Source of the DNA: Vreelandella sulfidaeris
GTDB taxonomy: Bacteria; Pseudomonadota; Gammaproteobacteria; Pseudomonadales; Halomonadaceae
DNA length: 64,000 nucleotides
Direction: 5' to 3'
NCBI GenBank assembly: GCA_007182875.1
Contig: AP019514.1
Span: 2,108,001 to 2,172,000, forward strand
The notes beneath the pieces were generated by a model. That model made no database searches. It saw only the letters and a program-made list of their open reading frames with translations, and was not told the DNA's origin. The position numbers and the translations under genes were made by a program. Below, piece by piece: positions 1 to 9,271 of the stretch. How positions within the stretch are numbered: position 1 is the stretch's first letter; every line of letters starts with the position of its first letter.

Positions 1-2
1 TG

Positions 3-779
3 CTATGGCTAACCTCCCTGTGGGGTGGTTTCAGCCCCAGCCTGTTTGGTTGGTTGGCGGGTCTCGTTGCTATTCCTGTGGCGTTGCCAATCGAACGAAC
101 ACTGCGTGGCTGGCTGGCCCGCAGACGTGAACGTCGCGCGGAGGCGCAAAGAGTGGCCAAAGCACATAAACAACGTGTTCAGGAGGAGCACAAGGCCTAT
201 GAAGCGGGCGTGTCAGTGCTCGACCCGGCACGACCGCCCGAAGGAGCAGATGAACTGGTGCTCGCCATGTGCCGGGCTAAGCAGCACCTGCTAGACGTAC
301 ATCGCCCCGATCTGGCAATTCAGGCGGACCGGCTATATAGCCGTTATCGTCATTTGCTAGATGTCCTGGGTAGCCGTTTCCACACTGGCGAGCTGGCTTT
401 CGAGCGTTCGCGCGGTTTGGTGACTCAGGTCTGTCTCGGCGCAGTGGATACGCTGACCACAATGGCGTCCCAGGCCCGCGGGGTGGTCAGTGTGGACGGC
501 AATTACGTGCGCCATCGCCTTTCTCAGAAGGGTAGGCAATTAAGCGAGGAAGAGCGCGCCGCTCTGGTTCGACGTCTGGATCTGTTGGTGGAAACGGAAC
601 ACCGGCTGAATGGGCTTACCGCACGCATCGAGTCTGCCCTGACCGTGCTCGATGATACCGCTGTTTCCATGGCGCGCATCGAAACGGCTCGCCCTCAGGC
701 TTCAGTCACCACAGAGAAGGCACTGGAGGACCTGCGCCGTTTTGTCGAAGGCGCAGATCGTTATGCCCGCAAAGAGTAA
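3..779 (+). CDS. TelA-partner hypothetical protein, 5' truncated by window edge
   Basis: The reading frame is open to the left edge, so the true start lies outside the window. The first ~35 residues are hydrophobic (a membrane segment ending in a PIERTL turn). They are followed by a very basic stretch (RRRERRAEAQRVAKAHKQ) and a long, charged, probably helical coiled-coil region to the C-terminus. No catalytic motif is seen. It ends 13 bases before the start of the TelA-type gene, with an AGGAG ribosome site between them, so the two form an operon. In other proteobacteria a membrane-anchored helical protein of unknown role commonly sits next to telA; a link to toxic-anion or envelope stress is inference from context only. 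Confidence 0.7.
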   Translation, partial: LWLTSLWGGFSPSLFGWLAGLVAIPVALPIERTLRGWLARRRERRAEAQRVAKAHKQRVQEEHKAYEAGVSVLDPARPPEGADELVLAMCRAKQHLLDVHRPDLAIQADRLYSRYRHLLDVLGSRFHTGELAFERSRGLVTQVCLGAVDTLTTMASQARGVVSVDGNYVRHRLSQKGRQLSEEERAALVRRLDLLVETEHRLNGLTARIESALTVLDDTAVSMARIETARPQASVTTEKALEDLRRFVEGADRYARKE

Positions 780-792
780 TCAGGAGATTTAC

Positions 793-1964
793 ATGACGCA
801 GCCATCCGGTGATAAACCTCTCGCCCTCCCCGGTAGACGACATCGCTAGCCAACTGGGCAATGGCCAGGCTAACTCATCCGACGCCGAGCTAGAAGCAAA
901 GGCCGACCGCTTTATCGAGGATATCCTCGCTGAGGGTGAAGACGTATCAAGGGGGCGCCAGCGCCGAGCCGTCGATGAGATGGGGCTTGAACTACAGCAG
1001 CAAGCCGCCCACCGTAGTGCAATGTTACAGACGCCGCTACGCCAGTTGGCCCACCAGAGCGACGAAGGCGGTCCGGTAGCCAAGGCACTGACCGATCTGC
1101 GTGGGCGTATGGAAGGGCTTGACCCGCTCGTCACCGCTTGGCACCGAATGCCCTGGACCGCATTCTGACGATCATTCCCGGCATTGACAGCCGCCTGCAG
1201 CGCTATTTCCAAAAAGTTCGAAAATGCCCAGCAGGCACTGGACGCCATCATCGATGATTTAACAGGCGGTCGCGATATGCTGTATCGCGACAACCTTACC
1301 CTGAGCGATGACCAGCAGGCGTTAAATAAAATTCTTGCCGAGTTGGACCGCCAAATTGCGCTGGGCCGTTTGATCGACCACCGCCTGCAAGAGGAGATCG
1401 CCGCTCGCGATCCCGATGACCCAAGGCGTCACTTCCTTGAAGAAGAGCTGCTTTTTCCTCTACGCCAACGCATTGTCGACCTTCAGCAGCAGCTGGCGGT
1501 GAGTCAACAAGGCGTGTTGGCGCTAGAGGTCATTATCCGCAACAACCGAGAATTGATGCGCGGCGTTGACAGGGCCATTAATGTCACCGTCTCGGCCCTT
1601 ACCGTTGCGGTGACCGTGGCCATGGCGATGGCCAATCAGCGCTTGGTGCTGGACCGTATCGAAGCGCTCAATACGACCACTTCGCAGATGATTGGCGGGA
1701 CCGCGAAAGCTCTGCGCCAGCAAGGTGTGGACATCCAAAAACGGGCCTCCCTCTGCGATGCTCGACATGCAAGTGCTTGAGGAGGCCTTCAGCGAGGTGA
1801 TGGGCGCAATCAATGATCTCTCGACCTATCGTCAGGATGCCCTGCCCCGGTTAGATGAGCAGATCGACCGCTTGGCGGCTTTATCGCAGCAGGGAAAAGC
1901 GTCTATCGAACGTCTCCAAGAGGGTAGCGAGTCACAGCCAAAGGATGACCGCACCTCAAGCTGA
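793..1964 (+). CDS. TelA/KlaA-type toxic anion resistance protein (frameshifted)
   Basis: This is a PF05816 TelA family protein, associated with tellurite and other toxic-anion or envelope-stress resistance; its biochemical role is unknown. The start MTQPSGDKPLALP is preceded by AGGAG. The family core is clear: DRILTIIPGIDSRLQRYFQK, then KFENAQQALDAIIDDL, LYRDNLTL, and the C-terminal helical part with RNNRELMRGVDRAINVT. The gene is split by at least four single-base shifts: in the CCCTCCCC run near 830, near 1140, at the AAAAA run near 1213, and near 1740. All parts follow in order without loss, so one ~390-residue protein is expected, the normal family length. Sequence error is more likely than decay. 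Confidence 0.85.
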
Positions 1965-1985
1965 TGTCTCAAGTTCCTTCTTAAA

Positions 1986-3636
1986 TTAGTCATCCGGTGC
2001 CAGCTCTTCGGGCTTGGGTGGGGCACCTACCTTCACTTCGCTGAGATCCTCATGGGTCAAGCCGCGGTACAATGCAATCATCATTGCAAATACCAATATA
2101 AACATCGGCAGGCCGACAACGGTGATCACCTCTTGCAGTGCAGTAAGCCCAGCATCACCTGCCAGCACGATGAGCATGGCAGCCAGCATACCCTCAGAGA
2201 CGCCCCAGAATACACGTTGATGCCAGGGGCCCGGATCCGCATTGCCGGTACATAGCATATCGACGACCAAGGAAGCGGAGTCCGATGACGTGGCAAAAGA
2301 TGGCAACGACCACTACTGCCAGGCCCTGGATTAAGGTAGCCGCGGGGAAATTTTCGAAAAAAGCGAACATAGCAAGAGGGATGCTTTCACCGACGGCATC
2401 AGATAAAACACCGGCTTGTGCCCCATTGCCGCTCTTGCGTCGGCCCCTATTCCGTCAATTTCCATGGCAGACCAGCCAAATACTGCAAACCAGACCAGCG
2501 TAAAGATAGAGGGAGCAAACAGCACGCCTAGGACGAACTCACGGATGGTCCGGCCACGGGAAATTCGTGCGACGAATATCCCGATGAAAGGTGACCACGT
2601 CACTGTCCAGGCCCAATAGAACACTGTCCAACTGCCCTGCCACCCCAACCACTTCCATCATCACTGGTATAACTCGCTAGGGTGTCATTCCAAAACGCCA
2701 TGGGCAGCAGGTTGGATATGTAGAGGCCAAAGGTTTCTACAACCGCACGTAAAGGAAAACAGTAGACCCGGTAAAGAGCACAAACAGCATCAAGCCGACG
2801 GCCATGCCGATATTGATGTTGGAGAGCCGTTTCACGCCTGAATCCAACCCTGCCACAATCGAACCCACGGCAACAGCTGTCAGGATGGCGATGATAAGCA
2901 CCTTGGTCACCACGGCATCAGGAATACCAAACAATTCCGTCAGCCCCGCATTAATTTGCTGGGTGCCCAAACCAAGAGAAACCGATACACCAAAGAGGGT
3001 GCCGAGAATGGCAAAGACATCAAGCGTTTTACCGAGGGGCCCATAAATGCGGTCGCCTATCAACGGATAAAATACCGAGCTGAAACGCATCGGCAGGTTA
3101 TAACGATAAATAAAGTAGGCAAACGCCAAGCCTGGCATGGTGAAAATCGACCATGTATGAAGTCCCAGATGATAGATCGAAAAACTCATCGCATCGTCGG
3201 CGGCTTCCACCGAGAAGGGCTCGACATTCGGCCTTGGAGGGGTAGCAAAGTGTGAAATAGGTTCGGCCACACCCCAGAACATCAACACCGTACCGATACC
3301 GCCCGCGAACAGCATGGTGAACCAGGAGACGTTATCATAGGCCGGCTTCGCATCATTACCACCTAGGCGGATCGACCCGAAACGGCTGATCGCGACCCAT
3401 AGTAGAAAGGCCACCCAACTCGTCACCCCAAAAATAAAGAACCAGCCAAGGTTGGTAACGATCCATTCACGCCCAGCACCAAAGGCCTCACCTATTGCCT
3501 CAGGCGCAATCAGCAGCACCACTAGAAAAGGATCATTATCCCTGCAGAGGTAAAAAAAAATGGTGGGATCTGTCTTAAGTCGCAGCTTTCTCGCTAGTGC
3601 TTCCATCATCATTACCCCGCGTCTTTTCGACAACAT
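1986..3636 (-). CDS. BCCT family osmolyte transporter (frameshifted)
   Basis: This is a betaine/choline/carnitine-type (BCCT) secondary transporter, an inner-membrane protein that imports quaternary ammonium osmolytes and fits a halophile. The N-terminal two thirds reads through GIGTVLMFWGVAEPISHF (the family's glycine-rich segment), HLGLHTWSIF and LGLGTQQINAGL. The continuation holds the diagnostic FYWAWTVTWSPFIGIFVARISRGRTIREF box around 2560-2640, and a last part with FWGVSEGMLAAMLIVLAGD. Breaks occur near 3540 (garbled residues after FFYL), near 2650-2740 and near 2310. Total length is ~550 residues, normal for the family. The substrate cannot be told from the sequence. Several in-frame starts near 3600-3636 exist and no strong ribosome site distinguishes them. 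Confidence 0.85.
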
Positions 3637-3879
3637 AGGAGTAATTTACCGATCACGCCAAACTGTTAGCGAGAATTTATGTTTTACGGAAGGGTGCTAA
3701 ATGAATTCAACTCGTTGTCTTAAGGTTTTATTAGGATTTTTCTTAAGGGGGAGCCAACCTGAGCATTAGATCTGCTTACACCCAGGTGGCAACTTGAAGG
3801 TTAAGAAGCTAAGACCGTTAGACCCGCTTTTCAAAAGCCAGGTAGAGCCGGGCCACAACGTGAAAGAACGAGCAATTAG

Positions 3880-3966
3880 TTAGAAGATCAACATCAAAAG
3901 ACCAATGACCACTAACAGGCCTATCATGAAAATTATCCCTACGGTGCTAGCTAAAAATTTCAGCAT
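3880..3966 (-). CDS. Possible 28-residue hydrophobic small protein
   Basis: A short ATG-initiated frame with an AAGGAGAAG ribosome site ending a few bases upstream. It encodes 28 residues, almost all hydrophobic after an MLKFL start: a single membrane helix containing GIIFMIGLLVVIGLLML. It lies downstream of the flavin oxidoreductase gene on the same strand. A second hydrophobic frame with a TTG start (4005-4085) lies in between but lacks a ribosome site. Unknown function; the good Shine-Dalgarno and clean helix are the only support. Confidence 0.4.
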   Translation of the reverse strand: MLKFLASTVGIIFMIGLLVVIGLLMLIF

Positions 3967-4098
3967 TCGACTTCTCCTTTATCGAATCATTAAGATCAAT
4001 ATGCGTTAACAAGCAAAAGCGCTATCAGCCCATTAATGCCCAAGCTAATAATTACCAAGATAGGAGCCAACGCCAATTCGTGCAACTAGCTGTATTGG

Positions 4099-5240
4099 CT
4101 AATGATGGCCAACCCGCGTGCGGAGTATCATTGTCCTCAGCAACACTGGCCATTGCCGCGCGCAAATGAAAGCCGCCTTTCGCCCTAGGCGATGGGCTAA
4201 CACGCTGGCAAGTAGCTCCGCATTACGTACAGGAGGCGTTAGATCTTTGTAGGCCATGCGTTGGTACGTTTTGGAATCGCCACCTGAAGCGTGAACGCGG
4301 GTAGCCAGTGACGCCGTATGCAATGCGATGGCAATTCCATCGCCTGCAAATGAAGGAATAACCGCTGCTTGATCCCCCAGCGGGAATAGGCCTGGTATCG
4401 AATCATCGGGTGTATGAATATAGCCATAAGGAACACCGGAAACGGCCAAGGGTTCATCCCAACGTGGCACTAAATTGGCGAGGCGTTGCTCCATGTGGGA
4501 AGACGTCCGTCTAAGCCAGTCAAGCACCCCGGCCCAATGGCCACCACATGCTTTATAGATCTCCTGCTGAATCAAAAGCTAAGATTAATCCCTCCCTTTT
4601 CTATCGGCTCCAGGCCAGCATAGCCCCCTTTGAATAAATGAATCTCAACGGTACCGGGCCATGCGACCTGCTGCAATGCGCTGGGGCTAAAGTGCATCTT
4701 TAGGCCAATGACGTTGTGATGGGACGGCTGACGGGACGCATGTGTACGACGCTTCCAGCCACGCAGTTCATGCTTACCATTAGCAAGAAAGACCGTGTTT
4801 GCTGAAAGTTCTGTGCCGGTTTGCCCGGTGCTAGATCGATTCCTGGTAAACAACGCCCACTCATCGCCTGCGCGAGATAAGTGTCTGACCGTCGTGCCAA
4901 GCTCTACTTTCGCCCCCGCAGATGCAGCCTGCTCAAGCAGAGCCGAATCCAACTTACATCGAGAAAGGCTCCACGCAGTGAAAGGCAGGTTGAATATAAG
5001 TTCGCTTTCACCGTTATAAAATCGAGCGTGACGGATAGGCTCAGCACCTAACGCCGCTAGGTCCAAACCCAGTTCATCAAGGTATTGCGCAGCTTCATAG
5101 CTGATGAACTCGCCGCAAACTTTATGATGCGGGCGCAGTTTGCGCTCTAGAAGGCGCACCGGCATGCCTTGCTTGGCTAATTTAATTGCCGCCGCAGACC
5201 CCGCTGGCCCACCGCCTATGATGATCGTCTCGTCGCTCAT
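4099..5240 (-). CDS. FAD-dependent oxidoreductase of the polyketide cluster (frameshifted)
   Basis: This is a flavoprotein of the geranylgeranyl-reductase/PHBH-like monooxygenase group. The N-terminal dinucleotide motif IIIGGGPAGSAAAIKLAKQG (residues ~6-25) binds the ADP part of FAD; HHKVCGEFIS follows, and the second FAD motif is GLFPLGDQAAVIPSFAGDGIAIAL in the C-terminal part. The frame breaks once near 4576 at a GCTTTTGATT run; one extra T restores SFLIQQEI. The full protein is ~380 residues. It is the third gene after a type III polyketide synthase and a methyltransferase, so it probably hydroxylates or reduces the polyketide-derived ring. This resembles the flavoprotein step in Streptomyces phenolic-lipid (srsABC) clusters; the substrate is inference. 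Confidence 0.8.
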
Positions 5241-5955
5241 TGGGTTGGTGATTCTTTATTGCAGGAAACGCAGATACGGAAAGGAAAAACCACTGAACAC
5301 GCACATGGCCATCAAGCCCCGCTTCTTTAATCAGCCGCTGCCAATCGGCCATCGTTAATGCGCGCGCCACCGATACAGCGGCGTCGTTACGGATCAGCCG
5401 ATTACGGCTAAATAGTGCAGTGGCTCCCTTGATAAAATAATAAGGAATGGGATGCCGATGCAGATCATTGATAAACCAGCCCTTGTGTGCACGCCTGTGC
5501 ATCCAGCGCACAAACTCCACTATCTGCTTATCGGTAAGGTGGTGCGTAAATAGCGACGATATAACAATATCAATGGGCTGGTCCGGCTCGAACTCAAACA
5601 CATTCGCCGTTTTGTAACTGATGGCGGAAGACATCGGCCGAGTTTCAGCAGACTTTTTCGACCACGGGTTCAAGTCAACCCCTACCAGATCCCAACCCAT
5701 CTCCGTCGCAGCACGATTAGGCCATTTCTTGGCAATCTGACGTAACATGTCCCCACCGCCGCTGGCGACATCAAGTACGACAAGACGTTCTTTATTTTCT
5801 AACCAAGGATGAAGCCATTGCAAAGTTGGCCGATAGGCCAGCGTTAGATGATTGATACGTTCAAGGCCGACGAGGCAATCGTGAAATTCTTCAAATGAAA
5901 TATCTTCTTCATCCATCAGTTCCTTTTCTTCACTGCGTTGACTGAAGTCCGGCAT
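5182..5955 (-). CDS. SAM-dependent methyltransferase of the polyketide cluster
   Basis: A class I methyltransferase with motif I VVLDVASGGGDMLRQIA (around residue 60-75), the acidic motif II VGVDLNPWS, and IDIVISSLFTHHL. It is about 240-257 residues. As written, the frame overlaps the flavoprotein start by ~58 bases. A one-base shift in the TTTTTCC run near 5285 would instead end the protein at about 5255 or at an ATGA overlap with the next gene, so the C-terminus is uncertain. Its place between a type III polyketide synthase and a flavoprotein suggests O- or C-methylation of an alkyl-resorcinol, -pyrone or -quinone product (inference by analogy with srsB). Confidence 0.8.
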   Translation of the reverse strand: MPDFSQRSEEKELMDEEDISFEEFHDCLVGLERINHLTLAYRPTLQWLHPWLENKERLVVLDVASGGGDMLRQIAKKWPNRAATEMGWDLVGVDLNPWSKKSAETRPMSSAISYKTANVFEFEPDQPIDIVISSLFTHHLTDKQIVEFVRWMHRRAHKGWFINDLHRHPIPYYFIKGATALFSRNRLIRNDAAVSVARALTMADWQRLIKEAGLDGHVRVQWFFLSVSAFPAIKNHQPNERRDDHHRRWASGVCGGN

Positions 5956-6022
5956 GACTCGATGTATCCCTAAAGTACGAAGCGCATACTTTCGACCGTT
6001 AAGCCAGGCCCAAATGCCATGG

Positions 6023-7016
6023 CTAGGCCTGGCCCCGGCTTTTGGCGTTGCTCAACATGGTTTGGAGTACAAACATAATGGTGGCCGACGACATATTGCC
6101 AAACTTTCTAAGTACCTCCCGTGACTCGGTCAGCTGGTGCTCTTCAAGTTCCGCGCCCGTTCTCACAGCATCCAACACCGTACGCCCGCCTGGGTGAATG
6201 GCCCAATGCGCAATATCACTTCGCGTATAGCCGCCCAGCAGGGTGTTCATTACAAGCGGTAGATTGTTGGCAATGGCGCCAGGCACCTTGCCTGACAAAT
6301 GCATGTCGAAACCCTGGTTGCCAACACGCCAAGTAATCAGGTCTTCCGTTTCCGGTAACACATCCGAGTGGAAACTCTCTATCTCGATGCCGGCGGGCTG
6401 CGCTGACACAATGCTTGCCGCGCAACCGTCGGCAAAAATGGCGAACGATAAAATTTCTTCGAGTGTTCCTGTGGGTTTGAGATGGAGAGTGCAGAGTTCA
6501 AGGTTTAGCACCAGTACCTTCGCCTGTGGCTCGGAACGGACAATATGCCGAGCCAACTTCAGTGCGTTAATCGCCGCGTAACAGCCCATAAAACCGACGT
6601 TAGTGCGTTCGATACTGCCTGGCAGCCCGTAATGGCGAATCAATTGGTGGTCCAACCCCGGTGCATAAAACCCAGTGCAGGTGGTGGTTGTTAGGTGGGT
6701 TGTGCCGGTGAGGTCAAGTTGGTCCAGTGCACGCTTCGCTAACGTGAACGCAAAACGCTCGTAATATTGCATGCGTGCCTGCGTGTCAGGAAAAGCGTCA
6801 TTCTTGTAGAACTCCTCCACATCCAACTTACCCTCATCAGGGATGGGGTTGTAGAAACGAGTATCGATGTTCTATCTGCGCCCGTTCCGCCATCCGTTGG
6901 AACAGTTTGATTGACCGCTTGTCCGGCATAAGCCGCGGGCAGTATTCGATAAATTTGCTATGTATATCAAAGTCAGGGACCGCTGTGGCAATGCAATTTA
7001 TAAAGACCGGTTTCAT
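6023..7016 (-). CDS. Type III polyketide synthase (chalcone synthase-like, frameshifted)
   Basis: This homodimeric ketosynthase extends an acyl-CoA starter with malonyl-CoA to make resorcinols or pyrones. The catalytic triad is visible: Cys in TTTTCTGFYAPGLD, His in WAIHPGGRTVLDAV, and Asn in FGNMSSATIMFVL. The gatekeeper segment VGFMGCYAAINAL is also present. The start chosen is MKPVFINCIATAVP, which has GGAG nine bases upstream; the frame extends further but without support. One shift near 6830 separates the first 60 residues from the rest; the total of ~330-350 residues is normal. It leads an operon with the methyltransferase and flavoprotein genes downstream on the same strand. Confidence 0.9.
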
Positions 7017-7109
7017 TTCACTGCTCCTTACTACGTCAGGCTTATCCGTTGTGTCAGTATTCATAGATGACTCTGTAAGGAGAGACCCAGCCCATCCTGA
7101 ATTTTGCAC

Positions 7110-7620
7110 ATCAGCCCAAGTGTTACAGGGAGTACTCCAGATACGCTAAGAACCGCAGACGATGCACTTATTACTATTGTATTAACAAGTAAAAAAACTC
7201 ACTGACCAGCGCACTTATTGGCAGGTGGGATTGTCAAACGGGAGTCGTTATACCCCCCATTCCAGTGATTCATTAAATTACCGATGCCATTAACCGACGG
7301 TAGAACTGAATGACTAGTGCATCCAAAATGCCTAATAGGTAGAACCATAGCCCTAAACAGAGTGTTTAGTGAAATTACGAAGCCTTTCTATGATTTTATT
7401 AACAAAAGCAAATCTAAAGAAGCTTGGCTATGCCAATATTCAAAAGTTAGAGATTACATTACATAGCTACCTATCTATCACCTATCACCTATCACCTATC
7501 TACCTGTCAATCTAAAAAAGTTAACTGTTACCATTTTACAGGCGCACCTTTCATCTAAAAGCAGTTAATAAGGCTTAGATTTCTTGGCAATAAGTTACTA
7601 GGTTATCACTAAACGGCTTT
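7110..7620. other. Gene-free AT-rich spacer
   Basis: About 500 bases of AT-rich sequence between the polyketide synthase start and the small gene pair. No coding frame with a ribosome site was seen. It probably contains the promoter of the polyketide operon on its right-hand strand and includes a short tandem repeat near 7475. Confidence 0.6.
7475..7503. repeat. 7-bp tandem repeat, unit CCTATCA
   Basis: About four consecutive copies of a CCTATCA/CTATCTA unit in the AT-rich spacer. The last copies degenerate into CTATCTACCTGTC. No function is evident. Confidence 0.85.
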
Positions 7621-7625
7621 TATAA

Positions 7626-7923
7626 TCATCGGCTTTCCTTTCTTGATTCGGTTTCCTCTCGCTTTTCTGCCCTGGCCTGACGCATTTGGTCATCCACATG
7701 TATTTCCTTGCGGTCTACAGGCCTTATCATCACTACCTGCTCCTCATCGACCACACAGAGCCTTGGCTTAATGGGCAAGTTTAATAACTCTTTTTTCGTG
7801 CTGCTCCTCTTCAAGAAGATGCAGCAGGCTAAAATAGAGCCTTTTCCTCACCCAGGGCGGCACCTCTTCGGGTTTGCGATGGATATGCTTTCGCTTTAAA
7901 TTTCGTTTAAAAATTTTAAACAT
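7626..7923 (-). CDS. Small basic hypothetical protein (frameshifted)
   Basis: Reads MFKIFKRNLKRKHIHRKPEE, then a leucine-rich segment. After a shift at the T-run near 7795 it continues as KKELLNLPIKPRLCVVDEEQ and a charged tail (RAEKREETESRKESR). About 100 residues, highly basic, no membrane segment and no recognised domain. The start codon follows the stop of the upstream membrane-protein gene by one base, so the two are translationally coupled. Function unknown. Confidence 0.5.
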
Positions 7924-7924
7924 T

Positions 7925-8448
7925 TTACTCAACCGTAAAAGGGAGAATAGAATAACCGAGAACAATCATAATAAGAGCTAAGAGGATGAGGTGCAGGCCA
8001 CGAGTTCTTTCCCTCGCCGCCTTTTCATTGGCTGTAAAATACCATCGATAAACTATATCAAAACTCCCAGTAAGCAGTTCCTTTAAGTCTTCTCCGACCT
8101 CTTCATCACTGGTTCTTTCCTCTCGCCCTCTAAATTTTTCCTCGGCTAGAAGCATTTCTCTCAAATCAGGAGGATCGACATAAATAAACCCTCTTTCGAC
8201 CATGATAATGTACGTAGCGCCAATAAGAAGTAAAACGATACTGACAATGAATATCACTACCAGTAGAAGCCCCAACGGCTCATTCATACTTTGAGAATTT
8301 ATATGCTTAGCAAGCGTGGACAAATTAAAAACTGTAAAAGCCATTGCTGAAACGGGTGTTGCCACGCTACCCTTATTTGCTCACGACGATCCCTCTGAGT
8401 CTGATATTGCTCGCGCATTACTTCGTACCGTAACTCTCGGGGGGTCAT
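7925..8448 (-). CDS. Hypothetical membrane protein with three membrane segments (frameshifted)
   Basis: The proposed start (MTPRELRYEVMREQYQTQRD) has a near-perfect AAGGAGGAGAT ribosome site. Its frame closes after 49 codons at 8299, but the neighbouring frame opens at about 8365 with VATPVSAMAF. Joining the two by a one-base shift gives ~172 residues: a charged cytoplasmic N-terminus, two close membrane helices (the second LGLLLVVIFIVSIVLLLIGA), a charged soluble stretch (LREMLLAEEKFRGREERTSDEE), and a last helix LILLALIMIVLGYSILPF. The layout resembles small two-helix-plus-cytosolic-domain proteins such as the SLATT type, but I cannot assign a family. An alternative is a separate 49-residue peptide overlapping the membrane gene. 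Confidence 0.5.
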
Positions 8449-8500
8449 ATCTCCTCCTTCGACTCGACCAACGACCAATCAACACATAAGACCGCTCATC

Positions 8501-9271
8501 TTAAGGTGCGCGCAGCATACTAGATTCCATGAAACCAACACGGCGCCCGACGATCATTTCTATCGCCCAGGCGGAAAGCACAGAGGTATACGCCTGCTGG
8601 CAGATTTCACTAGTCATTGCGTGATCCGCACCATCCACGATGCGATGGGTCATCGAATGTGCCTTCTCGAAGGCCCTGCGGTAGTTCATGATGGTTTCAT
8701 GAGGGACCAAGTGATCGTGCTCGGCTTCGACGAGAAGCACATCGCCTTCAAATTGCGCGCAGGCAGCTAGCGCCCTGTTCTCACTCGAGATCACCTGCAT
8801 GCTGCGGTACTCGGCCAAATCCTCGCGATCCAACTGCCGCTTGGGCACGTCCCACTCCGCATCCCGATAAAGCGCAGGAACGCTCAACGCCAACCACTTT
8901 ACTGGGCGTTGCGTACTCAGTATAGAAGCCAAGTACGCACCATAACTGTTGCCCATCACGGCAATCGCCGAGCGATCGATATCGGGATTGTTAGCAAGCA
9001 CATCGTAAGCTGCGATCACGTCACGAAGATTATCGGCTCGGCTGACAGTTTGCTGCTGCGCCAGCGTATCGCCATGTCCACGAAGGTCAAAAGTGAGGCA
9101 AATACAGCCAAGTGCGGCAATGCGCTTGGCGCGTATAAGATCACTCTCCTGGCTGCCACCCCACCCATGCACAAACAATACGCCTGGTTTCCTGGCTTCA
9201 GGAGACAGTACGGTGCCAGCCACCTTACCCTTTTCGACCGCGATCTCGATCGCTTCACTACTTGTAGTCAT
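8501..9271 (-). CDS. Alpha/beta hydrolase
   Basis: Intact 256-residue serine hydrolase. The oxyanion loop is LFVHGWGGSQ, the nucleophile elbow GNSYGAYLA (Ser in G-N-S-Y-G), the acid EAEHDHLVPHE and the histidine DGADHAMTS, all in the expected order. No signal peptide, so cytoplasmic. Its ATG overlaps the end of the DUF3182 gene by 14 bases, so the two are co-translated. This pair recurs in Halomonas- and Pseudomonas-like genomes as far as I recall. Substrate unknown; an esterase or acyl-transfer role in tailoring the ATP-grasp product is speculation. Confidence 0.85.
   Translation of the reverse strand: MTTSSEAIEIAVEKGKVAGTVLSPEARKPGVLFVHGWGGSQESDLIRAKRIAALGCICLTFDLRGHGDTLAQQQTVSRADNLRDVIAAYDVLANNPDIDRSAIAVMGNSYGAYLASILSTQRPVKWLALSVPALYRDAEWDVPKRQLDREDLAEYRSMQVISSENRALAACAQFEGDVLLVEAEHDHLVPHETIMNYRRAFEKAHSMTHRIVDGADHAMTSEICQQAYTSVLSAWAIEMIVGRRVGFMESSMLRAP

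Noticed and set aside
4005..4085. Second small hydrophobic peptide gene (TTG start)
   Set aside because: Hydrophobic, but there is no ribosome site and the start is non-ATG; kept only as a remark beside the 28-residue candidate.
7441..7510. CRISPR array
   Set aside because: The repeat is a 7-bp unit without spacers; no cas genes in the window.
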